Translations under genes and position numbers: made by a program
The notes under the pieces: model-generated
Seen by the model: only the letters and a program-made list of their open reading frames with translations
The model's database searches: none
Told to the model about the DNA's origin: nothing
NCBI GenBank assembly: GCA_030345135.1
Contig: CP128386.1
Location: 7,115,001 to 7,179,000 of the forward strand
DNA length: 64,000 nucleotides
Source of the DNA: Chitinophagaceae bacterium DXS
Lineage (GTDB): Bacteria; Bacteroidota; Bacteroidia; Chitinophagales; Chitinophagaceae
Reading direction: 5' to 3'
Shown here: in pieces, positions 35,166 through 42,212 of the stretch
Numbering within the stretch: the first letter of the stretch is position 1
Layout: every line of letters begins with the position of its first letter

Positions 35166-35190
35166 TATTCTTTGTTTTTGTGGTTACTAA

Positions 35191-35198
35191 CAAAGATA
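35191..35198 (-). promoter_or_regulatory. -7 element of the antisense 78-aa gene
   Basis: Minus strand TATCTTTG matches the Bacteroidota -7 consensus exactly and is 26 bases from the ATG at 35165. Confidence 0.55.
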
Positions 35199-35260
35199 CG
35201 GATTCCCGGCGGGTAGGCACATAACGTTCGAGTCGTTAGCGGGAGCAAATTTTCATAGCG

Positions 35261-35542
35261 ATGTCTCAAATAACAATAGAAAGCAAGGCTTTCAAGATCA
35301 TCATGGATAAGCTTGATTACTTGGAAAAGACAATCAAGGTAATGAGCTCAAACAATGGCTTTTCAAAGTGGATGGATGAAACAGAAGTGATAGCCATGAC
35401 TGGACTGTGCAAGAGAAGTCTGTTAGAAAAAAGAAAAGCCGGTGTATTCAACTGGTCATCTGCAACAGGCAGAAAAATAAAGTATCTAAGAAAGGATGTA
35501 GAAGGATACCTAAATAGAAACTCAACTCTCATCGCAAAATAA
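35261..35542 (+). CDS. Helix-turn-helix DNA-binding protein, excisionase-like
   Basis: After a short N-terminal helix the 93-residue product has a MerR/excisionase-like winged HTH: WMDETEVIAMTGLCKRSLLEKRKAGVFNWSSATGRKIKYLRKDVEGYL. Such HTH_17 proteins serve as excisionases or early regulators. With no integrase close by, a regulator role is as likely as excision. It starts a short plus-strand series. Confidence 0.78.
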   Translation: MSQITIESKAFKIIMDKLDYLEKTIKVMSSNNGFSKWMDETEVIAMTGLCKRSLLEKRKAGVFNWSSATGRKIKYLRKDVEGYLNRNSTLIAK

Positions 35543-35553
35543 ACCCTATAGCC

Positions 35554-35787
35554 ATGAACGCACAGGAAATGATCAAACTGCACGAAAGAGCCATCGCTTG
35601 TCTGGTTCTTATCGATTCGCCAAACAGCAGTGAATTTGACAAAGGCGTTTTCCAAAAAGCTTACGCTAATACAATGATGAAATTGGCGCAGCCTGGAATT
35701 GAAAAAGCTTTACCTGAGTTAAAGAGTGATGTTCCTTCACTTGCAAACATGGGAGTTAGAAAAGACGGAACTATCGCTTACTGTTAA
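35554..35787 (+). CDS. Early hypothetical protein (77 aa)
   Basis: No family recognised. A helical protein (NAQEMIKLHERAIACLVLIDS, KGVFQKAYANTMMKLAQPGIEKALPEL) 12 bases after the HTH gene, so probably in the same transcript. It has no signal or membrane segment. Confidence 0.65.
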   Translation: MNAQEMIKLHERAIACLVLIDSPNSSEFDKGVFQKAYANTMMKLAQPGIEKALPELKSDVPSLANMGVRKDGTIAYC

Positions 35788-35825
35788 AAAAAAACAAACC
35801 TGAAACACTTTTAAATAGTTCAACC

Positions 35826-36044
35826 ATGCCACTTATAATATCAATACCGGTTGCCATCGTAGTCATAATAGCTACACTTTATGGAATCGTTTGGGTTCTA
35901 CACTATGGATATGAGTTTAAAGAAGATCCTTTTGAAAAAGCAAAGGACGAAGAGTACTTCAAGCGAGTATTGGATCAACCTGATTCTGCAAAGAAGCCAG
36001 TTAAAGGCCTCACTGAACTTACAGAACATCTTTACTATAACTAG
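35826..36044 (+). CDS. Small single-helix membrane protein (72 aa)
   Basis: The N-terminus is one membrane helix (PLIISIPVAIVVIIATLYGIVWVLHYGYEF), and a short charged cytoplasmic tail follows. It ends the early series before the noncoding RNA block. The function is unknown. Confidence 0.68.
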   Translation: MPLIISIPVAIVVIIATLYGIVWVLHYGYEFKEDPFEKAKDEEYFKRVLDQPDSAKKPVKGLTELTEHLYYN

Positions 36045-36124
36045 TTGGGGGATTGCGTTCCCAAATAGTGGACACGGACACTTAAAACCACCGGTGAGTT
36101 CTTTCATGCAATCAATTGTTAGAT

Positions 36125-36181
36125 GATCCTACGGAGGATCAAACTTGAACGATTGCCCCGTTCCTGAAATTGCGGGGCAAT
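36125..36181 (+). other. Two perfect hairpins before the tRNA-like genes
   Basis: GATCCT-ACGG-AGGATC (36125-36140) is followed by a 9-bp perfect stem ATTGCCCCG (36152-36160) / CGGGGCAAT (36173-36181) directly before the first tRNA-like gene. Neither has a T tract; they may be processing signals or part of a precursor. Confidence 0.6.
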
Positions 36182-36183
36182 AC

Positions 36184-36325
36184 AGCGAGGTGGCGGAAAG
36201 TGGCAGACGCTTAAAAGATGTGCTCGAAAACGATAGGTCTAAAAGCCAACAATATTCTTGAGCTGCTTTGAAAATCTCTTACAGCACGTGATGTAAGTGC
36301 GCAGGTTCGAATCCTGTCCTCGCTT
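36184..36325 (+). tRNA. Class II tRNA-like gene with expanded anticodon loop
   Basis: Most of a Leu-type tRNA can be folded. Acceptor: AGCGAGG (36184-36190) / CCTCGCT (36318-36324), 7 perfect pairs. D arm: GCG-loop-CGC, with GG in the loop (36193-36210). Anticodon stem: 36212-36216 / 36277-36281, one mismatch. Variable arm: GCAC/GTGC (36284-36300). T arm: GCAGG-TTCGAAT-CCTGT. The anticodon loop spans 36217-36276, 60 bases instead of 7, and folds its own hairpin (36222-36227 / 36258-36263). No CCA is encoded and the discriminator is T. It may be intron-bearing or a tRNA mimic. The anticodon is not assigned. Confidence 0.6.
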
Positions 36326-36352
36326 CTTTCATATGGCAAGCTATATACCTGG

Positions 36353-36372
36353 TTATTCTTGGCCGGGTAATT
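36353..36372 (+). other. Hairpin with TATTCTTGG loop, copy 1
   Basis: CCTGG...CCGGG pairs around TTATTCTTGG. The same loop motif recurs after the second tRNA-like gene at 36569-36593, so it is likely a processing or termination element of the repeated unit. Confidence 0.45.
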
Positions 36373-36433
36373 AATCTGTTTGGCTGCGGGTTGCTGCTAC
36401 CTAATGTGCCGAAAACTGAAAAAATGCAGCGTA

Positions 36434-36534
36434 ACTGGAGTGGCGAAATAGTAGACGCACATAAAGCAAATGTTCTTTATGGTTCACGTAATCAGAGGAT
36501 GAAATGAATACAGGTTCGAATCCTGTCTCCGGTT
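36434..36534 (+). tRNA. Second class II tRNA-like gene, abnormal anticodon arm
   Basis: Acceptor ACTGGAG (36434-36440) pairs with CTCCGGT (36527-36533). The D arm is GCG-AAATAGTAGA-CGC. The T arm is perfect (ACAGG-TTCGAAT-CCTGT). The variable arm has a 4-bp base TTCA/TGAA (36483-36486 / 36505-36508). The anticodon arm is a 7-bp stem CATAAAG/CTTTATG (36460-36466 / 36475-36481) with an 8-base loop CAAATGTT, five bases more than a standard arm. The D-arm pattern is that of tRNA-Leu. The discriminator is T and CCA is not encoded. Functional decoding is doubtful. Confidence 0.6.
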
Positions 36535-36568
36535 CACTTTTCAGATGTTGGATGTTTTAAGGGTTTAG

Positions 36569-36597
36569 GCCCGGCTATTCTTGGCAGGGCTTTTATA
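36569..36597 (+). terminator. Hairpin with TATTCTTGG loop, copy 2
   Basis: GCCC-GGC...GGC-GGGC-type stem around TATTCTTG, followed by CTTTTATAAAA. It probably ends the tRNA-like transcript. Confidence 0.6.
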
Positions 36598-36604
36598 AAA
36601 ACGA

Positions 36605-36825
36605 ATTGGAAACAGGGGTAACTACGCATGATGCAGCGTCCAGACATGACAAACGTTACAATTCCCGGTGTGTGAGTGATCGCTATCCGGGAGCAACCTC
36701 AAGGCGGACGATAGCTAGTGATGATTCGCCCCTAAGGTAAAGCGCGCGCTGCGGGGCATAAGTAACACACGCTCCATGTGGGTCACATGGTCTAAGCCGG
36801 TCGGGTAAGTGCCGGCATCTTTTAG
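36605..36825 (+). ncRNA. Highly structured noncoding block
   Basis: There is no credible frame. Many perfect stems lie within 220 bases: ACGC/GCGT (36624-36639), TCCCGG/CCGGGA (36663-36692), GCTATC/GATAGC (36682-36715), GCCCC/GGGGC (36728-36757) around the palindrome AGCGCGCGCT, CCATGTG/CACATGG (36774-36790) and GCCGG/CCGGC (36796-36816) before TCTTTT. GTGTG at 36670 can also pair with CACAC at 36766. GC content is higher than in the flanks. I take it as a structured RNA of unknown class. Confidence 0.5.
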
Positions 36826-36845
36826 AAAAAAATTCAATTAAGAAA

Positions 36846-36941
36846 ATGGTAACTGATAGAGCACTTGAAGCTATTAGGCTTTACATGCAAGGGTATTCGC
36901 CCAGGCAAATACTGAAAATCCTAAAGTCAAAATTTAGATAA
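36846..36941 (+). CDS. Possible 31-aa HTH-like peptide
   Basis: ATG at 36846 opens a 31-codon frame. The peptide VTDRALEAIRLYMQGY-SPRQILKILKSKF has the look of a small helix-turn-helix. It lies between the structured RNA and a hairpin at 36950. A real product is plausible but not proven. Confidence 0.35.
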   Translation: MVTDRALEAIRLYMQGYSPRQILKILKSKFR

Positions 36942-36949
36942 ATAAAAAA

Positions 36950-36975
36950 GCCTTGCTGGTAACAAGGCCTATTCT
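36950..36975 (+). terminator. Hairpin before the SbcC-like gene
   Basis: Perfect stem GCCTTG (36950-36955) / CAAGGC (36963-36968), A run before and a weak T-rich tail after. It separates the RNA block from the recombination genes. Confidence 0.6.
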
Positions 36976-36998
36976 TAACAAAAACTAGAATTCAAATC

Positions 36999-39014
36999 AT
37001 GGCAAAAGTACAATTAAAAAGTTTAACCCTGATCAACTTTAAGGGTATCAAAAATCTCGTCATTCACTTTAAGCACATCACAGACATTTTCGGTGACAAT
37101 GGAACCGGCAAGACGACTGTATTCGATGGATTTACCTGGTTACTGTTTGATAAGGACTGTAACAACAACACAAAGTTCGGTATTAAAAACCTTGACAAAG
37201 ACGGCAAAACAACAGATCAAACGGAGATTCATGTATCTGCTGAGCTTGATGTTGATGGTAAAATCGTTAGTCCAAAGAAAGTAATGCGTGAAAAGTGGAC
37301 CACTAAAAAAGGTAGGTCAAAAACAGAGTTCACCGGTAACGAAAACATCCACTTCTGGAATGACGTGCCAGTTAAGCAATCTGAGTTCGACAAGAAAGTG
37401 TCCGACATTCTGGATGAAGGCTTGTTTAAGCTTATCACAAACCCGCTGTACTTCAACAGGAATCTCAAATGGCAGGATCGTCGCAATGTACTTATGGAGC
37501 TTGCCGGCAATATCAGTAATTCGGAGATTGCCGCGAGCAATGCAAAATTCCGGACAGTCTTGGATGCATTGTCTAATAAGACTCTCATTGAATACAAGCG
37601 TGAAATCGGAGCGAAAAAGTCCAAGATTAAAACAGAGCTTGATTCTATTCCTACACGCATCGATGAGCTGGTAAGAAGCCGACCTGAAATGATGGACTTC
37701 AATGCTATCCGTACACAGCTGCTGAGAAAGGAAACGGAGCTTGAAAACCAAGACAATTACTTGCTTGATCGGTCAAAAGCAAATTCTGAATACCACAATA
37801 AGGTAGTCGCCTGGCAAAACAACATTCACTCTCTTAAAAACTCAATGCGTAACATAGAGTTTGAAGAAAGACAAAAAGCCACATCATCAACGTCGCAGAA
37901 AGTTGCCCAGGTAAATAACCTTACAAGGGAAATATCAGATAAAAAAGGTGTGATCAAATCTAAGGCGCATGAACTAAATACGCTTGAACAGCAGTTGTTG
38001 AATTCAAATAGTGCAAGAGATATGATCCGGAAAGAATGGATGGACGAGAATGAAAAGGTGATGGAGCCATATCCTGAATTCACTTTTGACGAGAGCTCTT
38101 GCTTTTGCCCTACCTGTAAGCAGCATCTGCCAGATGGTGACATCGCGACAAAAAAGGGTCAACTGCTAACTAATCACAATGAAGCGCAAGCCAAATATGA
38201 GATCTCTTTTAATGAAAGCAAGACTAAGAAGCTTGCTGAACTCAATGCGAAAGGTGTTGCCGAAAAGAAGAATGGCGAAATCCTGGCTGAACGCATAGAA
38301 AAGGCTAAGGCTGCTTTGGTAATCCTTGAAGATGAGTTGAAGGCCTTGGAAAGTAAGTTGGCTTCATTAGAGTCCGATTCTGCACCGGTAATAAATGTTG
38401 ATGAAGTTGTTGCCAATGCTTTGGTCACCAATCCTGAATATACAAAGCTCAAAACTGATCTGGAGCTGGCAGAAGCGAATCCTGTGAAAGAAGAAAAAGT
38501 AGATCTGTCATCGCTACAGCAAGCGAAAACAGCCATACAAGCCGAAATACAAGGATTGCAAAGGACTTTAATGAACGAAGAGTTGATCGAAAATGCCAAC
38601 GTCCGTCAAGCAGAGCTGGAGCAGCAACAAAAAACTCTCGCCCAGGAACTTGCAGACCTTGAAAATATTGAGTTTACTCTGGACGAATTCAACAGGGCCA
38701 AACTTGACATGGTTGAAAGCCGCATCAACGGAAAATTCAAATATGCTAAGTTCAAACTCTTCGAACGCCAGGTAAATGGGGGAGAGGTTGAATGCTGCGA
38801 AACTACATACAACGGTGTTCCTTTCTCTGACTTAAACACTGCCTCTCAAATATGGGTCGGCTTGGATATCATAAACACTTTGCGCGAGCACTTCAATGCA
38901 GATGGGCCGGTCTTCCTTGACAACCGGGAAAGCGTTTGCCAAATACCTGAAACAACAGCGCAAATCATCAACCTGTTTGTTTCACCACAGGACAAAAAAT
39001 TGAGAGTAGCATAG
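36999..39014 (+). CDS. SbcC/RecN-like AAA ATPase of phage recombination module
   Basis: The 671-residue SMC-type ATPase has Walker A GDNGTGKT (about 32-39), long coiled coils on both sides of a zinc-hook-like CPTC (about 370-373, CFCPTCKQHLPDGDI), and a C-terminal ATPase half with PVFLDNRESV. Proteins of this kind stand at the head of phage DNA metabolism clusters and are thought to work with nucleases or annealing proteins. The gene follows a hairpin and leads the plus-strand recombination/replication operon. Confidence 0.88.
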   Translation: MAKVQLKSLTLINFKGIKNLVIHFKHITDIFGDNGTGKTTVFDGFTWLLFDKDCNNNTKFGIKNLDKDGKTTDQTEIHVSAELDVDGKIVSPKKVMREKWTTKKGRSKTEFTGNENIHFWNDVPVKQSEFDKKVSDILDEGLFKLITNPLYFNRNLKWQDRRNVLMELAGNISNSEIAASNAKFRTVLDALSNKTLIEYKREIGAKKSKIKTELDSIPTRIDELVRSRPEMMDFNAIRTQLLRKETELENQDNYLLDRSKANSEYHNKVVAWQNNIHSLKNSMRNIEFEERQKATSSTSQKVAQVNNLTREISDKKGVIKSKAHELNTLEQQLLNSNSARDMIRKEWMDENEKVMEPYPEFTFDESSCFCPTCKQHLPDGDIATKKGQLLTNHNEAQAKYEISFNESKTKKLAELNAKGVAEKKNGEILAERIEKAKAALVILEDELKALESKLASLESDSAPVINVDEVVANALVTNPEYTKLKTDLELAEANPVKEEKVDLSSLQQAKTAIQAEIQGLQRTLMNEELIENANVRQAELEQQQKTLAQELADLENIEFTLDEFNRAKLDMVESRINGKFKYAKFKLFERQVNGGEVECCETTYNGVPFSDLNTASQIWVGLDIINTLREHFNADGPVFLDNRESVCQIPETTAQIINLFVSPQDKKLRVA

Positions 39015-39076
39015 TCGAAACCTCTAACGTGTAACAAATTAATCAAACGATTTAATCATTCTTTTAATACGATAAC

Positions 39077-39637
39077 ATGAACGCAGAATTAGTAAAGCAA
39101 AATGAAGCCGCCGCACCGAGAATGGTGGTTGTAGATATGAACGACGTAGACCTTCCGGATCTGGATGACGCAGACGTCCTTCCAATGGAATTGACAACGT
39201 TTTATTGGACGCCTGAAAAGGCAGAGGAAACGAAGCGTGTGTATTTCGACTGCATTAAGTTCAGGGAAATGCCAGCGATTAAAGAAGGAGAGGAGCCGCA
39301 GATTTTGCCATGTGCTCATTTCTACGAAAAAATTGATGGTGAAATGATGGCCATCTGCAATGCAAGCAAAAGGCTGGTGGCGGCAATTGAAGGCAGCTTT
39401 GTTAAACGTGGAACTCCGTTGATCATTACTTACAAGGGCAAGCGTAAGAATGCTACCAATCAATTCCAAAGCGATTCCTGGAGCATTAAGCCTCTCATCC
39501 CTAAAGGATTGCTGATCGAAAATCATGTTTCCGATCAGATCACTACAAAGGCGAATGTTGGCGAGGAGATAGGCTTTGATGAAACACCCGCGGCAGAAGT
39601 AGTTAAAACAACTGTTAAAGCAACGCCAGACTTCTAA
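39077..39637 (+). CDS. Phage protein in recombination module (186 aa), possible ssDNA-binding
   Basis: No sure family. The N-terminus is acidic (DMNDVDLPDLDDADV). The core is strand-rich (TTFYWTPEKAEETKRVYFDCIKFREM, PLIITYKGKRKNATNQFQSDSWSI) and could be an OB-like fold. It lies between the SbcC-like ATPase and the MBL-fold protein, coupled to the latter by a TAATG overlap. The slot in such modules is often filled by a single-strand binding or annealing protein. Confidence 0.7.
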   Translation: MNAELVKQNEAAAPRMVVVDMNDVDLPDLDDADVLPMELTTFYWTPEKAEETKRVYFDCIKFREMPAIKEGEEPQILPCAHFYEKIDGEMMAICNASKRLVAAIEGSFVKRGTPLIITYKGKRKNATNQFQSDSWSIKPLIPKGLLIENHVSDQITTKANVGEEIGFDETPAAEVVKTTVKATPDF

Positions 39638-40377
39638 TGAAATTAAAAATCATAGGCAGCAGCTCAGCCGGTAACTGTTACATACTGGAAAATGACAAAG
39701 AGGCTTTGATCATTGAGGCAGGTGTAAGGTTCGAAAAGATTAAAAAGGCTTTGAATTTCCAATTGTCAAAAGTCGCCGGCTGTCTGCTTACTCACGAACA
39801 TGGAGACCATGCAAAGGGTGTGAACGAGGTGATGGCTGCAGGGATAGATGTTTACTCAGCACCAGGAACATTTGAAGTGCTGAAAATTAACAACCATCGT
39901 GCTAAAAAGCTCACCGTAGGACAGGTATTCAGTGTTGGCAGTTTCAAGGTGATTGCCTTCGATGTTAATCACGACGTAAGGCAACCAGTCGGCTTTATTA
40001 TCAACCATGAGGAAACTGGGAATGTGTTGTTTTTGACGGACACATACTATGTAAGTAACAAGTTCAAAAACATTCACAACATCCTGATCGAAGCGAACTA
40101 TTGCCTGGATATCATTCGCAGGAAAGTTGATGAGGGAAGGTTGAAAGACTTTCTAAAGGACCGTGTGATCCAGTCGCACATGAGCATTGACACATGTAGG
40201 AATACACTTCTTGCAAATGATCTGAGCAAAGTAAACAACATTGTTTTGATACACCTGTCCGATAGCAACAGCAATGCCGCGGAGTTTCAACAAAAGATAT
40301 CACGTGCAACAGGTAAGACCGTTCACATAGCTGATGCTGGTATCGTAATCGAAAACTTTAATAAAACGCCTTTTTGA
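39637..40377 (+). CDS. MBL-fold metallo-hydrolase
   Basis: The 246-residue protein has the metallo-beta-lactamase fold. HxHxDH is at about 53-58 (THEHGDHAKG), a second His in FDVNHDV, an Asp in LFLTDTYYV, and a late His in VLIHLSDSN. It resembles the YycJ/phage-encoded exonuclease-like MBL group, which fits a DNA-processing task in the recombination module. The start overlaps the stop of the previous gene. Confidence 0.88.
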   Translation: MKLKIIGSSSAGNCYILENDKEALIIEAGVRFEKIKKALNFQLSKVAGCLLTHEHGDHAKGVNEVMAAGIDVYSAPGTFEVLKINNHRAKKLTVGQVFSVGSFKVIAFDVNHDVRQPVGFIINHEETGNVLFLTDTYYVSNKFKNIHNILIEANYCLDIIRRKVDEGRLKDFLKDRVIQSHMSIDTCRNTLLANDLSKVNNIVLIHLSDSNSNAAEFQQKISRATGKTVHIADAGIVIENFNKTPF

Positions 40378-40378
40378 T

Positions 40379-40837
40379 ATGGAAGTAATGGTGATAATAA
40401 AGAACGGACAGATTTACAACAAATCGGATGTAAAGCAGGCTTTTAAACTGGCAGACGGAGACTGGAAAATGACTATAGAGCCTTACAGAGTTCGCAGTTT
40501 GAACCAGAATGACTATTACTGGAGTGTTGTGGTGCCGGCTGTAAGATCTGCTTTGAAGGACGTTGGATATAGTGAGATAAAGAATGATAAGCAAGCCCAC
40601 GAGTTTATGAAGGCGATGTTCCTGGCTGAAAGGGATATCTCGCTGGACATGCTTTCAAAGCTGGAGGAAAAGAAGCTCACAACGACCACATTGAGCACTC
40701 TGCAATTCAATGGCTATGTCGAAGATATCATTCAATGGGCCGCGGAGTATTTAGGAATTGTTATTCCTCCGCCGATGAAAGACCCTGTAATGATAGCCAG
40801 CTACGACAACGAAGTAAATGCAACAATAATCGAGTAG
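40379..40837 (+). CDS. NinB/Orf-like recombination protein
   Basis: The hallmark RSLNQNDYYWSVVVPAVRSAL (Arg-Ser, Gln-Asn, Tyr-Trp) is the core of lambda NinB/Orf relatives that help RecFOR-type strand exchange. KNDKQAHEFMKAMFL and LSTLQFNGYVEDIIQWAAEYLGIVIPPP complete the domain. It follows the MBL gene after one base and has a neighbour coupled by TAGTG. Confidence 0.72.
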   Translation: MEVMVIIKNGQIYNKSDVKQAFKLADGDWKMTIEPYRVRSLNQNDYYWSVVVPAVRSALKDVGYSEIKNDKQAHEFMKAMFLAERDISLDMLSKLEEKKLTTTTLSTLQFNGYVEDIIQWAAEYLGIVIPPPMKDPVMIASYDNEVNATIIE

Positions 40838-41115
40838 TGTACTTAAAAGAAACGATAGTGAAAGCATGGGGCACAGCTCCAGCCAACCAGGAAGTAAAAC
40901 TAATAGCAGAACATGGTGAGGTATTGATTATTGAGGCTCAGGATGGGAATAGGTTTTCAGTGAAGAGAGATCTGGTGAGCTCAGACGAGCAAGAAACAAC
41001 AATCCAAGAAAGTAAAGAAGAGCCGGTAAAGGTGCAAGAATCAGCAAGACAAATCAAGTCAGTTAGATCAAAGCCGATATCAACCCCGATCCCACAGCAA
41101 ACCACGCTTTTTTAA
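40837..41115 (+). CDS. Small hypothetical protein (92 aa), GTG start
   Basis: The GTG at 40837 shares one base with the stop of the NinB-like gene and gives 92 residues; the frame is open 102 bases further up but that would overlap NinB. The N-terminus looks like a small beta barrel (KETIVKAWGTAPANQEVKLIAEHGEVLIIEAQDGNRFSVKRDLV). The rest is a polar tail ending in QQTTLF, which resembles the DnaN-binding or SSB-like tails of replication proteins. Confidence 0.7.
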   Translation: MYLKETIVKAWGTAPANQEVKLIAEHGEVLIIEAQDGNRFSVKRDLVSSDEQETTIQESKEEPVKVQESARQIKSVRSKPISTPIPQQTTLF

Positions 41116-41135
41116 ATATTTAAACAGTAACACCA

Positions 41136-41711
41136 ATGAGCAGAAAATATTTGCCTCCTGTGCATCTAGCATGTGGAGACGACGAGATGCGGCCAGCATT
41201 AATGTACGTGGAGATTTTGGATGGTATAGCAACGGCCACAAACGGCTATATGATATGCCGACTAAATCTTTCGGAATACTCAAACCTTGATGAAACAACT
41301 CTTCAGCAGTTATCGGGAATGTACATCCATCGGGATGCATGGAACTTAATATGTGATGCAGAAATAATCACTCTGTCGGACGAGTATGACAATACCCTAA
41401 CCTACGTGAAAGGTGGTGTAGAGGCAAATATCCAAATAAAGGGAGATAACGAGGTTAAATATCCGGATTATCAATCCCTCATTAATAAGATCGCTAATTC
41501 CAGGTTCGATAAGAAATCTTTTATCGGTTTTGATCCAAAGTGGATTGAGATATCGAAAAAGATTTTTCAGTCGAAAACTATAATCATCCGCTTTTACGAA
41601 CAGGAAAGCATGTTCACGATTTTTCCGGGCAATGATTCAAAAGCCTTTATTGGAATCATGCCGATGGTTCTAAAGGAGGAGGATGCGGTAATTGATTTTT
41701 CACTTAGCTAA
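41136..41711 (+). CDS. Sliding-clamp-like phage protein
   Basis: The 191-residue product shows two features of DNA polymerase III beta clamps: GIATATNGYMICRL (compare AVATDGHRLA of DnaN domains) and the C-terminal KAFIGIMPM (compare VYVVMPM at the DnaN end). It is about half the length of a full clamp, so it may be a short phage clamp or a regulator that mimics one. The preceding protein ends in a clamp-binding-like QQTTLF. Confidence 0.55.
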   Translation: MSRKYLPPVHLACGDDEMRPALMYVEILDGIATATNGYMICRLNLSEYSNLDETTLQQLSGMYIHRDAWNLICDAEIITLSDEYDNTLTYVKGGVEANIQIKGDNEVKYPDYQSLINKIANSRFDKKSFIGFDPKWIEISKKIFQSKTIIIRFYEQESMFTIFPGNDSKAFIGIMPMVLKEEDAVIDFSLS

Positions 41712-41719
41712 TCAACTCC

Positions 41720-41926
41720 ATGGAATCAGCAAACTCACCTCCGCTAATGAAAGATGCAAAACCAACATCAAAGCAGAAAGCAATCGAAATAACCATGTTC
41801 AAGCTCCAATACTCAGGAAAAGAAAAGATAGAAAAGACGCTACAGCAGTTATGGAACCAGGCTTATAGCGAAGGATTAAGAGACATGGACCGGATGCATG
41901 GCAAAATTGATAACAGCAAAACTTAG
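41720..41926 (+). CDS. Small hypothetical protein (68 aa)
   Basis: No family recognised. A helical, Lys/Gln-rich protein (KQKAIEITMFKLQYSGKEKIEKTLQQLWNQAYSEGLRDMDR). It follows the clamp-like gene by eight bases and precedes the next start by three, so it belongs to the same operon. Confidence 0.65.
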   Translation: MESANSPPLMKDAKPTSKQKAIEITMFKLQYSGKEKIEKTLQQLWNQAYSEGLRDMDRMHGKIDNSKT

Positions 41927-41929
41927 AAC

Positions 41930-42184
41930 ATGAATGCAATGCCAGGACTTCAATACTCATTTGAATCATACCCTGTATGGCTGTATGATATGAGTATTGA
42001 AAATGTCGAAGAAAGAAGAAAACAGCGCCAATATTTCAGAACCGCAACAGCAGCAGCAAATTTTTTAGGTATCGTCCCGCGACGACTATTTACAAAGGTC
42101 GCTACCAAGGAATACGCATATCATAAAGAAACAGGTAAGAAGTATGCGGTAAGAAAGGCGATCAGTGAAGGTGTCACGATTTAA
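41930..42184 (+). CDS. Small hypothetical protein (84 aa), HTH-like
   Basis: No family recognised. The segment RTATAAANFLGIVPRRLFTKVATKEYAYHKETGKKYAVRKA looks like a short helix-turn-helix followed by a basic hairpin. It lies directly before the replication initiator gene and may bind DNA. Confidence 0.62.
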   Translation: MNAMPGLQYSFESYPVWLYDMSIENVEERRKQRQYFRTATAAANFLGIVPRRLFTKVATKEYAYHKETGKKYAVRKAISEGVTI

Positions 42185-42212
42185 GAATGTGTATTTAAGT
42201 CAGCAGTATCCA

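Noticed and set aside
36184-36325. Group I intron inside the tRNA-like gene
   Set aside because: The insertion is only about 53 bases, far too short, and none of the conserved P/Q/R/S core elements is visible.
37229-37756. 175-codon minus-strand frame in the SbcC-like gene
   Set aside because: Antisense to a well-supported ATPase; Ser/Leu-rich composition typical of mirror frames.
38174-38599. 141-codon minus-strand frame
   Set aside because: Antisense to the coiled-coil arm of the SbcC-like gene; composition reflects reversed Lys/Glu codons.
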